From contig JAIRLS010000214.1 of NCBI GenBank assembly GCA_031259205.1, positions 1-16,693 on the forward strand: 16,693 bases of DNA, read 5' to 3'. Both the position numbers and the translations under genes were made by a program. The notes beneath the pieces are model-generated. The model made no database searches and had not been told where the DNA came from. It saw nothing but the letters and a program-made list of their open reading frames with translations. The stretch comes from Bacteroidales bacterium. Lineage in GTDB: Bacteria; Bacteroidota; Bacteroidia; Bacteroidales; UBA4181. Positions 6,651 through 15,011 of this stretch are shown piece after piece (position 1 is the stretch's first letter; each line of letters starts with the position of its first letter).

Positions 6651-7498
6651 TCGTGGAGATGGAACAGGTAAGCAAACCGTCTTTGCAAAGACTCGGTGAT
6701 ATAATGGCTGTAGATGTGGTTTCTGCCGGATTCACATTCCGTAACGCGCAGGGAATGGCTTTTGAAGTATTCGAGATACGACGGAATGTTATCCGCTGTC
6801 CCGGAACAGGCCACTTCGGTCGCAATGAGCGGCATATTGAATCGTTCCTCCACTCCGGCAAGGAAATAAAAGGCATCGACAGGGCTATTGACCGGAAAAC
6901 TGTTGTAAAAGAGGAATTGTTTGTTCCGGAAAAGCGCCGTGTCCATGTAACCTCTGTAAAAAAAGAGAGAAACGGGCGTTTTTTTAGCGGCTATGCCTTC
7001 TATCGTGAGTTGGGCATGATGCAACCACCGGATGTCCGGCTGACAGGCGGATAACAGACGGACAAGCGACACGGGAACAGAAAACAGATGATACAACTTC
7101 TGCGACGGCAAGTGACGAACGAAGGTTTGTTCTTCGTGCGAGGGGCTATCGTGGTTAAAGTTAAGGATTTGTTCCGCGCAACGTTCATCCAGCAAATCTT
7201 CCGGTACCATTGTCGAACGCGGCGAAACCCACATGACACGACTTTGCCTGTACCTGAACTTCAACCATTCGTCCGATTCGAACACTTTGCCGCACAGTGC
7301 GATTATGTCTTCCTGCCGGTCGAGCGGATAGTGACGCAAAACAACGAACTTATTGACAACAGTGTCGAACAGGCAATACGACAACCCTTCTCCCCCTATT
7401 TGCACGGATAAAACAAATACCGTCGATCGTGAAACGTCAAAAGTTTCGTCAACCAGATCAATGAACGGGAAGTCGGGGTTATTCCCAGTTTCCGGCAT
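6638..7498 (-). CDS. DUF3822 family protein
   Basis: A 286-residue protein of the Bacteroidota-specific DUF3822 family. I recognise it from VDETFDVSRSTVFVLSVQIG near residues 16-35, its length, and its position immediately before rsmD. The first strands (FVLSVQIGGEGLSYCLFD) and the later SLFFYRGYMDTALFRNKQFLFYNSF resemble the two phosphate-loop-like halves of an actin/Hsp70-type (ASKHA) fold. This is an inference, and a functional ATP site is not apparent. There is no signal peptide or membrane segment. It overlaps the upstream membrane-protein gene by 20 bp and rsmD by 13 bp. Biochemical function is unknown; the linkage hints at ribosome or cell-envelope housekeeping. Confidence 0.8.
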   Translation of the reverse strand: MPETGNNPDFPFIDLVDETFDVSRSTVFVLSVQIGGEGLSYCLFDTVVNKFVVLRHYPLDRQEDIIALCGKVFESDEWLKFRYRQSRVMWVSPRSTMVPEDLLDERCAEQILNFNHDSPSHEEQTFVRHLPSQKLYHLFSVPVSLVRLLSACQPDIRWLHHAQLTIEGIAAKKTPVSLFFYRGYMDTALFRNKQFLFYNSFPVNSPVDAFYFLAGVEERFNMPLIATEVACSGTADNIPSYLEYFKSHSLRVTECESGRNHIYSHYITESLQRRFAYLFHLHECVS

Positions 7499-8078
7499 TG
7501 TTATTTGGCTCGGACAGAGAACCGACTTTCAATCCGGCATACTTGACGATCTTTTCTCTTTCGGAATTAAAGTTCAGCAACAACTGGTGATCCATTCCGT
7601 GAAGAAGCACGTCATTATGAACCTTTGCTTCAAACACTTGTACCTTGACCTTTCCGGCTTCCATGTGTTTTGTGCCCAGTTCGAATTGCTTCCGGTCGGT
7701 GAAAGGGACGTACCTGATGGAGTCAATAGGATAACCTTTGTAAAACAAGGAATCCAACACTCTTACCAGTGTAGTGTCCCTGATAATGCGTCCGGCTTTT
7801 ATGTCGGCGGAGTCGTCTTCGTCGCCGATTTGCCGCACCACTTTAAAATATCCTTCCCTCAGAAAGGCGATCAAAGTATCAAAACTTCCGGTATAGCGCT
7901 TGTTTTCAGCTCTATATGCGACCTGTGCGACTCGTATGTCTTTCAGGCGCTGAATGGTGGCGTTATAACGTCGATCCTGTTCCCGATTGAATCGGATCGG
8001 CTTTTGGATGCTTTCAACAATAAAATATGACATCGCGCAAATGGCGATAACGAGAACTATATGGATGGCTATTTTCAT
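7479..8078 (-). CDS. Membrane-anchored protein of unknown function, pseudopilin-like N-terminus
   Basis: A 199-residue protein with one N-terminal hydrophobic helix (about residues 4-24) that should act as a signal anchor, then a polar domain facing the periplasm. After the helix comes a basic/amphipathic stretch, and RLKDIRVAQVAYRAENKRY followed by TGSFDTLIAFL (44-72). That spacing of ...AQxAYxxxNxxYTxxxDxL recalls the first helix and loop of type II secretion pseudopilins. There is no prepilin peptidase site (G/FTLxE) before the helix. It is first in the operon with DUF3822 and rsmD. I cannot assign a function. Confidence 0.75.
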   Translation of the reverse strand: MKIAIHIVLVIAICAMSYFIVESIQKPIRFNREQDRRYNATIQRLKDIRVAQVAYRAENKRYTGSFDTLIAFLREGYFKVVRQIGDEDDSADIKAGRIIRDTTLVRVLDSLFYKGYPIDSIRYVPFTDRKQFELGTKHMEAGKVKVQVFEAKVHNDVLLHGMDHQLLLNFNSEREKIVKYAGLKVGSLSEPNNNAGNWE

Positions 8079-8097
8079 TGAGATATGCGTTAAAATT

Positions 8098-8114
8098 TAT
8101 TTTTGGCAAAAGTA
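8098..8114. promoter_or_regulatory. Back-to-back -7 elements between the DUF3822 operon and the helicase
   Basis: TATTTTTG (8098-8105, plus strand) and TACTTTTG (8114-8107, minus strand) both match TAnnTTTG. They are nearly contiguous and form a near-palindrome. The plus element has a TTG at 8078-8080, 17 bp upstream, which is short for this promoter class. The minus element has no clear -33 box in an A-rich tract. If both are used, RNA polymerase could occupy only one at a time. Confidence 0.35.
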
Positions 8115-8160
8115 AAAAAAAAACTTAAAAAATAAATTATATCTTAGTATTTTATTTTTT

Positions 8161-9594
8161 ATGTTGAAAAATCATATTATCGAAATCTTCCTTCAGTATC
8201 TGAAATTTGATCCTGTGGAAGAGCAAAGGATTGTGATAGAATCGCTTGCCGAAATGATGGCCCATCCGGGTCACCGGTCGGCGATGTTGATCACAGGTTA
8301 TGCCGGTACGGGAAAAACATCCGTCATATCGGCTTTTATCAATACTTTGTCCTATTTTAAAATTTCCTCCGTGCTGATGGCGCCTACCGGAAGAGCGGCC
8401 AAAGTGCTGGGCGCCTGTTCTGGACAACAGGCTTTTACCATTCACAAGAAAATCTACCGGCAACAGTCGTCCGACGATGTGTGGGGACGGTTCACGCTCA
8501 ATTTCAATACTTGCAGCCATACCTTTTTTATTATAGACGAAGCCTCCATGATCTCGCGTTACAGCGCCGACCGCAGCTATTTCGGCAGCGGATGCCTGCT
8601 GGACGACCTGATATCGTTTGTATTCGGCGGACGGAATTGCAGCTTGATACTCATCGGCGATACCGCACAGTTGCCACCGGTAGGACAGGACGAAAGTCCC
8701 GCGCTGGACGCCGGCCAACTGCAAGCCTACGGATTGAACGTAGTCCGGCATGAACTCACCGAAGTAATGCGGCAAGCTCAGGAATCGGGCATACTGTACA
8801 ACGCAACGATCGTCAGGCGACAGTTGGAAACCGCTCTTCAGCAAACAGATACGGTTTACCCCGCCTTGCAAATGCGCAATTTCACCGACATTTGCCGTAT
8901 TACCGGAAACGAACTGATCGAAACCATTTCCGACGCCTACGATCATTACGGAATGGAAGAAACAATGATCGTCTGCCGTTCCAATAAACAGGCAAACCGT
9001 TATAACCAAGGCGTCCGCAACCGTATTCTCTACCGCGAAGAAGAACTGACCTCCGGCGACCTGCTGATGACGGTACGCAACAATTATTTCTGGATACAGG
9101 ATTCGGACGAAATCAGTTTCATCGCTAACGGCGATATTGCCGAAGTGCGGCGAATCCGCAAATATACGGAACGTTACGGTTTCCGTTTTGCCGAGGTAGA
9201 ACTCTCGTTGCCGGATTATCACGACCGGGAATTTTCAGCCGTCATCCTGCTGGACACGCTGTCGAGCGAAAACGCATCACTGGGCGAGGAACAGAACAGA
9301 AAACTGTATCATGCCGTAGCACAGGATTATGCCGACATTCCCTCCAAAAAGGAAAGAATAAAAAAAATAAGAACAGATCCCTTTTTCAATGCCCTTCAGG
9401 TGAAATTTGCTTATGCCGTTACCTGCCACAAAGCACAGGGAGGACAGTGGAGATGCCTTTTCCTCGACCAAGGCTGGCTCAACGACGACATGATCGGAAG
9501 AGAATACCTGCGGTGGTTGTACACTGCCATCACTCGCAGTACGGAAAAACTGTACCTCGTCAATTTTCCGGAACGCTTTTTTACACCGGTGTGA
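8161..9594 (+). CDS. RecD-like SF1 DNA helicase / AAA family ATPase
   Basis: A 477-residue superfamily 1B helicase. In order: Walker A GYAGTGKT (46-53), motif Ia APTGRAAKVL (74-83), Walker B IIDEAS (124-129), motif III LILIGDTAQLPPVG (162-175), motif V TCHKAQGGQW (421-430) and motif VI YTAITRS with arginine finger R459. This is the RecD/Dda/TraA arrangement, so it should translocate 5'-3' on single-stranded DNA using ATP. It lacks the long N-terminal extension of RecD2, and no RecB or RecC gene is adjacent. It is therefore best called RecD-like rather than exonuclease V subunit alpha. The ATG at 8161 follows directly after an AT-rich tract. It is divergent from the DUF3822-rsmD operon and convergent with ribD. 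A role in replication or repair is inferred from the family. Confidence 0.88.
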   Translation: MLKNHIIEIFLQYLKFDPVEEQRIVIESLAEMMAHPGHRSAMLITGYAGTGKTSVISAFINTLSYFKISSVLMAPTGRAAKVLGACSGQQAFTIHKKIYRQQSSDDVWGRFTLNFNTCSHTFFIIDEASMISRYSADRSYFGSGCLLDDLISFVFGGRNCSLILIGDTAQLPPVGQDESPALDAGQLQAYGLNVVRHELTEVMRQAQESGILYNATIVRRQLETALQQTDTVYPALQMRNFTDICRITGNELIETISDAYDHYGMEETMIVCRSNKQANRYNQGVRNRILYREEELTSGDLLMTVRNNYFWIQDSDEISFIANGDIAEVRRIRKYTERYGFRFAEVELSLPDYHDREFSAVILLDTLSSENASLGEEQNRKLYHAVAQDYADIPSKKERIKKIRTDPFFNALQVKFAYAVTCHKAQGGQWRCLFLDQGWLNDDMIGREYLRWLYTAITRSTEKLYLVNFPERFFTPV

Positions 9595-9901
9595 TCCTGA
9601 CGCCTTAGATTCGAGAGAAAAACCCTGTCACGCACGGTATTTTGCGATGTTTCCCCGGCTAAATCTTTTTTTGAGGCGCTATTGTTCCGATTGCCAAGTC
9701 ACAAAATTATATGAAAAACTCGTGTTTTCCAAGCGCATGCAATGAAAAACATTTTTTTACGAATGAAGATAATGAAAAACGGCAGAAAAATATCGAAAAA
9801 GCAGGGTTATTGAGGAAAGGAGTAAACTACGGAAGTATTGCCACTGATGACCGGGATAGTTTTATTACTGTATTCAAATTCAAGTTTTGAAACAGCCTTT
9901 T
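9595..9901. other. Convergent intergenic region, helicase to ribD
   Basis: These 307 bases separate two converging genes. They contain the second copy of the 26-bp repeat (9657-9682) and no clear intrinsic terminator for either side. A 59-codon frame runs from ATG 9711 to TGA 9890 on the plus strand. Its product ends RDSFITVFKFKF, which alternates like an outer-membrane beta-strand and ends in Phe. With no promoter or recognised family it may be chance or the remnant of a lost gene. ACACCGGTGT at 9583-9592 overlaps the helicase stop and is probably incidental. Confidence 0.5.
9657..9682 (+). repeat. 26-bp dispersed intergenic repeat, copy 2
   Basis: The sequence is GGCTAAATC, seven T, then GAGGCGCTAT, identical to copy 3 over 26 bases and in the same orientation. 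It lies 62 bp beyond the helicase stop, in a gap between converging genes where no promoter is needed. This argues against a purely promoter-related function. Confidence 0.8.
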
Positions 9902-10942
9902 TCATTTTTTACATTTCACTTTTAATGTACTGTTGGGCAGTTGTTCTTCGTATATTGTTTTGCCTTTGGCTGTGGGCGCTGTCACTCCCTTTCCGAATGT
10001 TTGCCGTCCGGTGAAGATGCGGGCTTCGTCCCAGAGGCCGCAACGGATGAAACTTTGCAGCAGTATGGCGCCGCCTTCTATCAGCAGGGAGGCGATATTG
10101 CGCCGGTAAAGTTCGTCGAGGATGCGTTGCGGGAGGCTGTCATCGAAAGGGACGACAGCGCACTCCGCCGTTGTCAGCGGCAAGGCTTTTTCCGAAAACA
10201 CCAGCGTGGGCTGGCTACCGTCGAACAGGCGCAACGATGCGGGGAGCCTGCCGGTGCGGTCGAGGACGATGCGTAACGGCAGCCGTCCTTTCCACTGACG
10301 GAGGTTAAGCGCCGGATTGTCGAGCAGCGCCGTGTTGGTACCTACCATGATCGCCCTCGTTTCCGACCGCCACTTGTGCACCAGCGTCCGTTCGTATTCG
10401 CCTGTGATCCATACAGGTCGATCGGTGGCGCAGTGGCTGCGATCGACGTCGATGAATCCGTCTGCCGTTTGCGCCCACTTCAGCAGCACGTATGGTCGTC
10501 GGAGGCGGTGGAAGGTCATGTAGTCCCGGTTCAGCGCGTCGCATTCCTCTTCAAGTATCCCCACGGTGACGCGGCAGCCCGCCGCTTTCAGGTTTTCGAC
10601 GCCTTTTCCCGATACGATCGGGTTGGGGTCGATGCTTCCCACTATCACGCGAGGGATGTGCGCCGCTATGATACGTTTAGTGCAGGGCGGGGTTTTTCCT
10701 TGATGAGCGCAAGGTTCGAGGTTTACAAATAAGGTGGAGGAGGAGAGCAGGCTTTTTTCCTTTACGGAACGGATGGCATTGGCTTCTGCGTGCAGGTCGC
10801 CGTATTGCCGGTGGAAACCTTCGCCGATGATCCGGTCGCCGTGCGTTATCACGCATCCCACCATCGGGTTGGGGGAAACGTATCCTGCCCCCAGTCGTGC
10901 AAGTTCCATGCACCGTCGCATATATCGCTCGTAAAGATTCAT
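9902..10942 (-). CDS. ribD: Bifunctional riboflavin biosynthesis deaminase/reductase RibD
   Basis: A 346-residue two-domain enzyme. The N-terminal cytidine-deaminase-like domain has the zinc site HAE (51-53, with E53 as proton shuttle) and PCAHQGKTPPC (77-87, ligands C78 and C87). The C-terminal reductase domain starts near residue 149 (RPYVLLKWAQTADG) and includes LLIEGG near the C-terminus. It carries out two successive steps of riboflavin synthesis: deamination of the pyrimidine released by GTP cyclohydrolase II, then NADPH-dependent reduction of the ribose. Length and motifs indicate an intact gene. It is last in a probable operon, 12 bp after the esterase gene. No FMN riboswitch is visible in front of it, and other rib genes are absent from the window. 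Confidence 0.95.
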   Translation of the reverse strand: MNLYERYMRRCMELARLGAGYVSPNPMVGCVITHGDRIIGEGFHRQYGDLHAEANAIRSVKEKSLLSSSTLFVNLEPCAHQGKTPPCTKRIIAAHIPRVIVGSIDPNPIVSGKGVENLKAAGCRVTVGILEEECDALNRDYMTFHRLRRPYVLLKWAQTADGFIDVDRSHCATDRPVWITGEYERTLVHKWRSETRAIMVGTNTALLDNPALNLRQWKGRLPLRIVLDRTGRLPASLRLFDGSQPTLVFSEKALPLTTAECAVVPFDDSLPQRILDELYRRNIASLLIEGGAILLQSFIRCGLWDEARIFTGRQTFGKGVTAPTAKGKTIYEEQLPNSTLKVKCKK

Positions 10943-10954
10943 GGTGATGGCCTG

Positions 10955-11818
10955 TCACAAGTTAAGGTTTGCCAGCCAGTAGAGGCATCTGCCGAACCAT
11001 TCGTCGAAAGGGGGCGTTTTCAGGTAGCCATGTTCTCCCTGGGCATAAATATGCATTTCGGCAGATATGTTATGTTTTTTCAGGGCTTCGTAGAAGACGA
11101 GGCTGTTGGCCACCGGTACAACGGTGTCGTTGCTGCCGTGCGTGAGGAAAGTCGGCGGTGTGGTAGCGTCCACATGTTGCTCGTTGCAGTAGAGATTGAT
11201 TTTATCCTGTGGAGCCGGACGTCCCAGAAGGTTATCGCGCGAGCCTGAGTGTCCGATGGCTTCCGAAAAACTGACCACGGGGTACACCAATATCATAAAG
11301 TCGGGACGCAGGTCGGTTTTTTCCGGATTTTCGACAACCGGCAGGCGATAGTGAGTGCCGGCAGTAGCGGCGAGGTGTCCTCCTGCGGAAAACCCCATGA
11401 TGCCGATTTTGTCGGGTGCGATGCGCCATTCTTTCGCGCGCCGCCTGACCATCCTGATAGCTGCCTGCGCATCCTGCAAGGGCCAAGATGAGCAGCCGGT
11501 ACTATCCGGTTTGTCCGGAAGCCTGTATTTCAGTACAAAAGCGGCTATCCCTGCCTTGTTAAATTCCCGTGCGATCGTGTGTCCTTCCCGCTCAATCATC
11601 AATGCGTGATATCCTCCGCCCGGGCATACGATTACCGCTTTTCCGTTTGCTTTTTTTGCCGGCGGAAGCCATACGGTGATGCTGGGATCGGTTGACGTTC
11701 TCAATATGTCCGATGGGGGAGTCGGCTGATGCGTGCCTTCGTACAGGAATATCTCCTGTTGCGCGGTTGCCGGACGTCCGAAAAAGAAAAAGACGGAAAA
11801 AAATAAACAATATTTCAA
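10955..11818 (-). CDS. Secreted alpha/beta-hydrolase esterase
   Basis: A 287-residue alpha/beta hydrolase. Residues 1-19 form a signal peptide (MKYCLFFSVF, then FFFGRPATA before QQ), so export is expected. The oxyanion-hole motif CPGGGY lies at 65-70. The nucleophile elbow is GFSAGG with S144, and the probable triad is completed by D231 (HGSNDTVVP) and H263 (GEHGY). The fold is of the BD-FAE/acetylxylan-esterase-like type common in Bacteroidota, which removes acyl groups from sugars; the actual substrate is unknown. The start codon is TTG at 11818. The frame has a stop five codons further upstream with no ATG or GTG between, and the signal peptide begins exactly at this TTG. It lies 25 bp after the acyl-CoA synthetase gene and 12 bp before ribD. 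Confidence 0.85.
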   Translation of the reverse strand: MKYCLFFSVFFFFGRPATAQQEIFLYEGTHQPTPPSDILRTSTDPSITVWLPPAKKANGKAVIVCPGGGYHALMIEREGHTIAREFNKAGIAAFVLKYRLPDKPDSTGCSSWPLQDAQAAIRMVRRRAKEWRIAPDKIGIMGFSAGGHLAATAGTHYRLPVVENPEKTDLRPDFMILVYPVVSFSEAIGHSGSRDNLLGRPAPQDKINLYCNEQHVDATTPPTFLTHGSNDTVVPVANSLVFYEALKKHNISAEMHIYAQGEHGYLKTPPFDEWFGRCLYWLANLNL

Positions 11819-11843
11819 TGGTGATCGCTTTTATATCTTTATA

Positions 11844-13739
11844 TTATGAAATAGCTTTCAAGTTTTCTTCATTGACCATGTTTTTACCTTCCGGCGTATA
11901 GAGGAACCGAATCCGGTCGGCATAGCGTTCGGTAATTTTTCCGCGAATGATTTTCATCGTGCTGTTCATCAACTGATTTTGTTCGGTGAAGGCTTCCGGC
12001 AGTACGGCAATGGCGACAGGCAGCCAGCGGTCGGGGAATTTGAATGCGTAAATGCCGCCTTTTTTGTATTGGTCTACTTCTTGCTGTATCATTTCGAGCG
12101 CTTTCTGTTTGCCTTCCGGGCTTTCCCATTCGAGTTTGTGCGTTTTCACGTAACTTTTCAGGGCTTCTTTGTTGGGCACTATCAGCCCTATGGTGTAGGG
12201 ATCTTGGTTGTTGTACAGCATTACCTGATCGATGTAGCGTGAATTGGTGGCTATTTCTTCCTCAATGCCTTCCGGACTGTATTTTTCCCCGTCGTTGCTG
12301 ATAAGCAGGCTTTTGAACCTGCCGGTTACGTACAGGAATCCGTCGGCATCCATGTAGCCCATGTCGCCGGTGTAGAGCCATCCGTCGCGCACTGTTTCGG
12401 CAGTGGCTTTAGGATTTTTCCAATATCCGGCCATCACGTTTTCCCCGCGAATCACGATTTCGCCTTTTTCGCCCGTCGGCAGTTCTTTGCCGTCGGCGTC
12501 GCAGATTTTCAGTTCCATGGGTTGTACCAGAAAGCCCGACGATCCGAGTTTGTGCCGTTGCAATGCGTTGGATGAGATGACCGGCGTGGCTTCCGACAGG
12601 CCGTACCCTTGAAACATCGGTATTCCCAATGCATAGTAGAAACGTTGCATCTGGATATCGAGCAGGGCGCCGCCTCCGATGAAATACAACAGTTGTCCGC
12701 CGAATATTTGCCGTATTTTCGAGAACAGGAGTTTGTCATACAGCGCCAACAACGGACGTTTCCAGCATTGCCGGCATCCTCCCTTATTGTATCCTTCGCG
12801 GTTGTATGAGTATGCGAGGTTCAATGCGCGGTTAAACAGGTACCACGTAAATTTGCCTTTTGCCTTAACGCCTGCTTCGATATTTTTCCTGAAATTTTTG
12901 GCCAGCGAGGGTACGCTCAACAGGATGTGGGGCTGTACTTCCCTGATATTGACCGGAATGTTTTTCAGTGTTTCGATGGGCGTTCTGCCTGTTTTTACGG
13001 TTGCCACGCTTGCTCCACATGCCATAAAGCTATAAAACCCTGCTACATGGGCGAAACAATGGTCGAGCGGAAGGATGATCAATGTTTTAAAGTGAGGCGG
13101 GATAGAGATCAGCGACAAGGCCTGTTCCACATTTGCCGTGTAATTTCTGTGCGTTAGCAGGATCCCTTTGGGATCGGCTGTTGTGCCGGAAGTATAGCTG
13201 ATATTGGCATAATCGTTTCCGGTGATTTGCGAAACGACTTGTTTCACATAATCCGGCTGTTCCGACAATTTCACATCACCCATTTTGCTTACTTCTTCCA
13301 CATAAATTTCATTTTCGCGATATTCCGTTTGTTCATCCAGCACGATCACTTTCCGTAGCAGGGGCAAATCGGCAGCGATGGCACGGATTTTGGGCAACTG
13401 GCCGCCCGAAGTCATGACAAATTTCGACTCGGAGTGTTGCAAACGGAATATCAAATCGTTGCGTTCTTCCAATTTTATGGATAGGGGAACATTTACCGCG
13501 CCGGCGTGCAAAATGGCCAGTTCGCCAATAATCCATGCGTTGCGCCCTTCGGAGAGCAACGCCATTTTATCGCCCTGTTGCAGTCCCATGCTTAGCAAGC
13601 CTGCTGCCAGCCGTTGCACCTGTTCATGCGTTTGGCGGTATGTGGTCGGTTCAAATTTACCGGTTTCCTTTTCCCATAAAAACGGATTATCACCGTAATT
13701 TGCCACACATTCTTCAAAAAGTTGAACAATGGTCTTCAT
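11844..13739 (-). CDS. Long-chain fatty acid-CoA ligase (AMP-forming)
   Basis: A 631-residue ANL-superfamily adenylating enzyme of the long-chain acyl-CoA synthetase (FadD15-like) type. The AMP-binding loop YTSGTTADPKG lies at 182-192, GYGLSEATP at 378-386, YTGD at 456-459, GRFKSLLISNDGEKYSP at 473-489 and the catalytic C-terminal lysine in NSTMKIIRGKI (K596). It activates a fatty acid with ATP to the acyl-adenylate and then to the CoA thioester, probably at the inner face of the membrane. The frame is open to an ATG at 13805, but I chose 13739 (MKTIVQLFEE). That is where the family begins, and a TATCTTTG -7 element lies between the two. It starts a probable three-gene operon with the esterase and ribD. 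Confidence 0.92.
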   Translation of the reverse strand: MKTIVQLFEECVANYGDNPFLWEKETGKFEPTTYRQTHEQVQRLAAGLLSMGLQQGDKMALLSEGRNAWIIGELAILHAGAVNVPLSIKLEERNDLIFRLQHSESKFVMTSGGQLPKIRAIAADLPLLRKVIVLDEQTEYRENEIYVEEVSKMGDVKLSEQPDYVKQVVSQITGNDYANISYTSGTTADPKGILLTHRNYTANVEQALSLISIPPHFKTLIILPLDHCFAHVAGFYSFMACGASVATVKTGRTPIETLKNIPVNIREVQPHILLSVPSLAKNFRKNIEAGVKAKGKFTWYLFNRALNLAYSYNREGYNKGGCRQCWKRPLLALYDKLLFSKIRQIFGGQLLYFIGGGALLDIQMQRFYYALGIPMFQGYGLSEATPVISSNALQRHKLGSSGFLVQPMELKICDADGKELPTGEKGEIVIRGENVMAGYWKNPKATAETVRDGWLYTGDMGYMDADGFLYVTGRFKSLLISNDGEKYSPEGIEEEIATNSRYIDQVMLYNNQDPYTIGLIVPNKEALKSYVKTHKLEWESPEGKQKALEMIQQEVDQYKKGGIYAFKFPDRWLPVAIAVLPEAFTEQNQLMNSTMKIIRGKITERYADRIRFLYTPEGKNMVNEENLKAIS

Positions 13740-13769
13740 TGTGTTGTCGTTTTGATTTGAGAATAAATG

Positions 13770-13777
13770 CAAAGATA
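13770..13777 (-). promoter_or_regulatory. -7 element for the acyl-CoA synthetase operon
   Basis: TATCTTTG on the minus strand matches TAnnTTTG and lies 30 bp before the chosen ATG at 13739. No good TTTG is found 19-21 bp upstream, so only half of the promoter is recognisable. Its position inside the longer possible reading frame supports the shorter protein. Confidence 0.5.
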
Positions 13778-13866
13778 CATGAAATTTTTGAAATACACAT
13801 TTCATTTTACAATTTTATAATTTCGAACTTGCCGGTCCCTTCCGAAAGTCTAAAACCGGTGCGGTA

Positions 13867-15006
13867 TCAGTGACGAAGCAGCATTACTATTTTGCATGCC
13901 ATGTCCAAAAAAATGATTTTAGCGTTACCGTTGGATTCAATATGATAATGGGCGGCGCTCAGTTCTTCGGTTAACGGGACGATGTTGCCGGGGTGAATGT
14001 ATGGATTGAATTTGTTTGAGAACTCGCTTTCCGCTTCTGTCAGGGAGGTTAATTGCGGCTGCCGGCAGTTTAATACAAAATTCTCCCGTACCATCCGCAA
14101 GCAATACAGCAGGAATGATTTTTGGCTTTCGCGGTTCATGTCGGCCATCTGATTGCCCCATTCCATCAATTCGAGCATGGCTTGTTTTTTCCCCCACACC
14201 GACCAGCAGGTACGCATCATGCGAACGAACTGTTCAAGGAAAAAGTCTTCTTTTTCGTCTTCCGATTGCAGGCGGATCTTTGCTCTCGCCACATTGCCGT
14301 TGCTCAACACTGCCGCGTTCCTTGCCTGCTGTTCGCTGCACCGGCAGTTTTTTACCAGATAATCCGTCAGGCTGGGGACGTCCGGCTTCGGGATTTTAAC
14401 CAACTGGGTACGTGAAAGGATGGTGGGTAAAATCAGGTCGGACGATTCGGCAATCAGCAAAAAGAGGGTTTTCTCTGGAGGCTCTTCCAGAATTTTAAGC
14501 AATTTGTTGGCAGCTTGAACATTCATCTTTTCGGCCATCCAGATAATCACAACCTTAAAACCGCCTTCGTAGGATTTCAGGCTGAGTTTATTCAATATTT
14601 CCCTGCTTTCATCTACAAAGATGCTTCCCTGTTTATTCTCGGACGATATGGCAGACAGCCACTGATTGTAAGTGAGGTAGGGATTTTGTATCAATGTTTC
14701 CCGCCATTCTTTGAGAAACATGTCGCTTACCGTCTTTCCGCTTCCGGACTTGACGACGGGAAAGACGAAATGCAGGTCGGGATGGATCAGTTTGCCGTAT
14801 TTGTTGCATGACGGGCATTGTCCGCAGGAGTCGGTTTCACTGCGGTGGGGACAGCTGATATACTGTGCGTAGGCAATGGCAAGCGGAAGGCTGCCTGCTC
14901 CTTCCGGAGCAAGAAACAAACGTGCGTGACTGATACGGTTTTCCCGTACCGTTTGAATCAGTTGTTGTTTCAACTTTTCCTGACCTGCAATTTCAGCGAA
15001 CAGCAT
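13867..15006 (-). CDS. holB: DNA polymerase III subunit delta prime
   Basis: A 379-residue clamp-loader protein. The start MLFAEIAGQEKLKQQL is the usual delta-prime beginning (W/F-x-x-I-x-GQ). The AAA+ domain has a degenerate P-loop, LAPEGAGSLPLA (32-43), without the GKT lysine, as expected for a non-hydrolysing subunit. A four-cysteine zinc module follows (C52, C61, C64, C67), then KLLKILEEPP and the sensor region TILSRTQLVKI. SRT replaces the classical SRC here. It helps load the beta sliding clamp on DNA with the tau/gamma and delta subunits. It starts 5 bp after the DUF1015 stop, so the two share a transcript. The C-terminal part beyond about residue 230 diverges, which is normal for the family. 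Confidence 0.92.
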   Translation of the reverse strand: MLFAEIAGQEKLKQQLIQTVRENRISHARLFLAPEGAGSLPLAIAYAQYISCPHRSETDSCGQCPSCNKYGKLIHPDLHFVFPVVKSGSGKTVSDMFLKEWRETLIQNPYLTYNQWLSAISSENKQGSIFVDESREILNKLSLKSYEGGFKVVIIWMAEKMNVQAANKLLKILEEPPEKTLFLLIAESSDLILPTILSRTQLVKIPKPDVPSLTDYLVKNCRCSEQQARNAAVLSNGNVARAKIRLQSEDEKEDFFLEQFVRMMRTCWSVWGKKQAMLELMEWGNQMADMNRESQKSFLLYCLRMVRENFVLNCRQPQLTSLTEAESEFSNKFNPYIHPGNIVPLTEELSAAHYHIESNGNAKIIFLDMACKIVMLLRH

Positions 15007-15011
15007 GGGTT

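Noticed and set aside
8152..9222. Long minus-strand reading frame (356 codons) opposite the helicase gene
   Set aside because: It lies entirely in the antisense of a gene with all SF1 helicase motifs and its product resembles no family I know.
9583..9592. Palindrome ACACCGGTGT at the helicase stop as a terminator
   Set aside because: It is short, inside the coding end, and is not followed by a T-run.
13740..13805. N-terminal 22-residue extension of the acyl-CoA synthetase
   Set aside because: A -7 promoter element lies inside it and the family begins at the downstream ATG.
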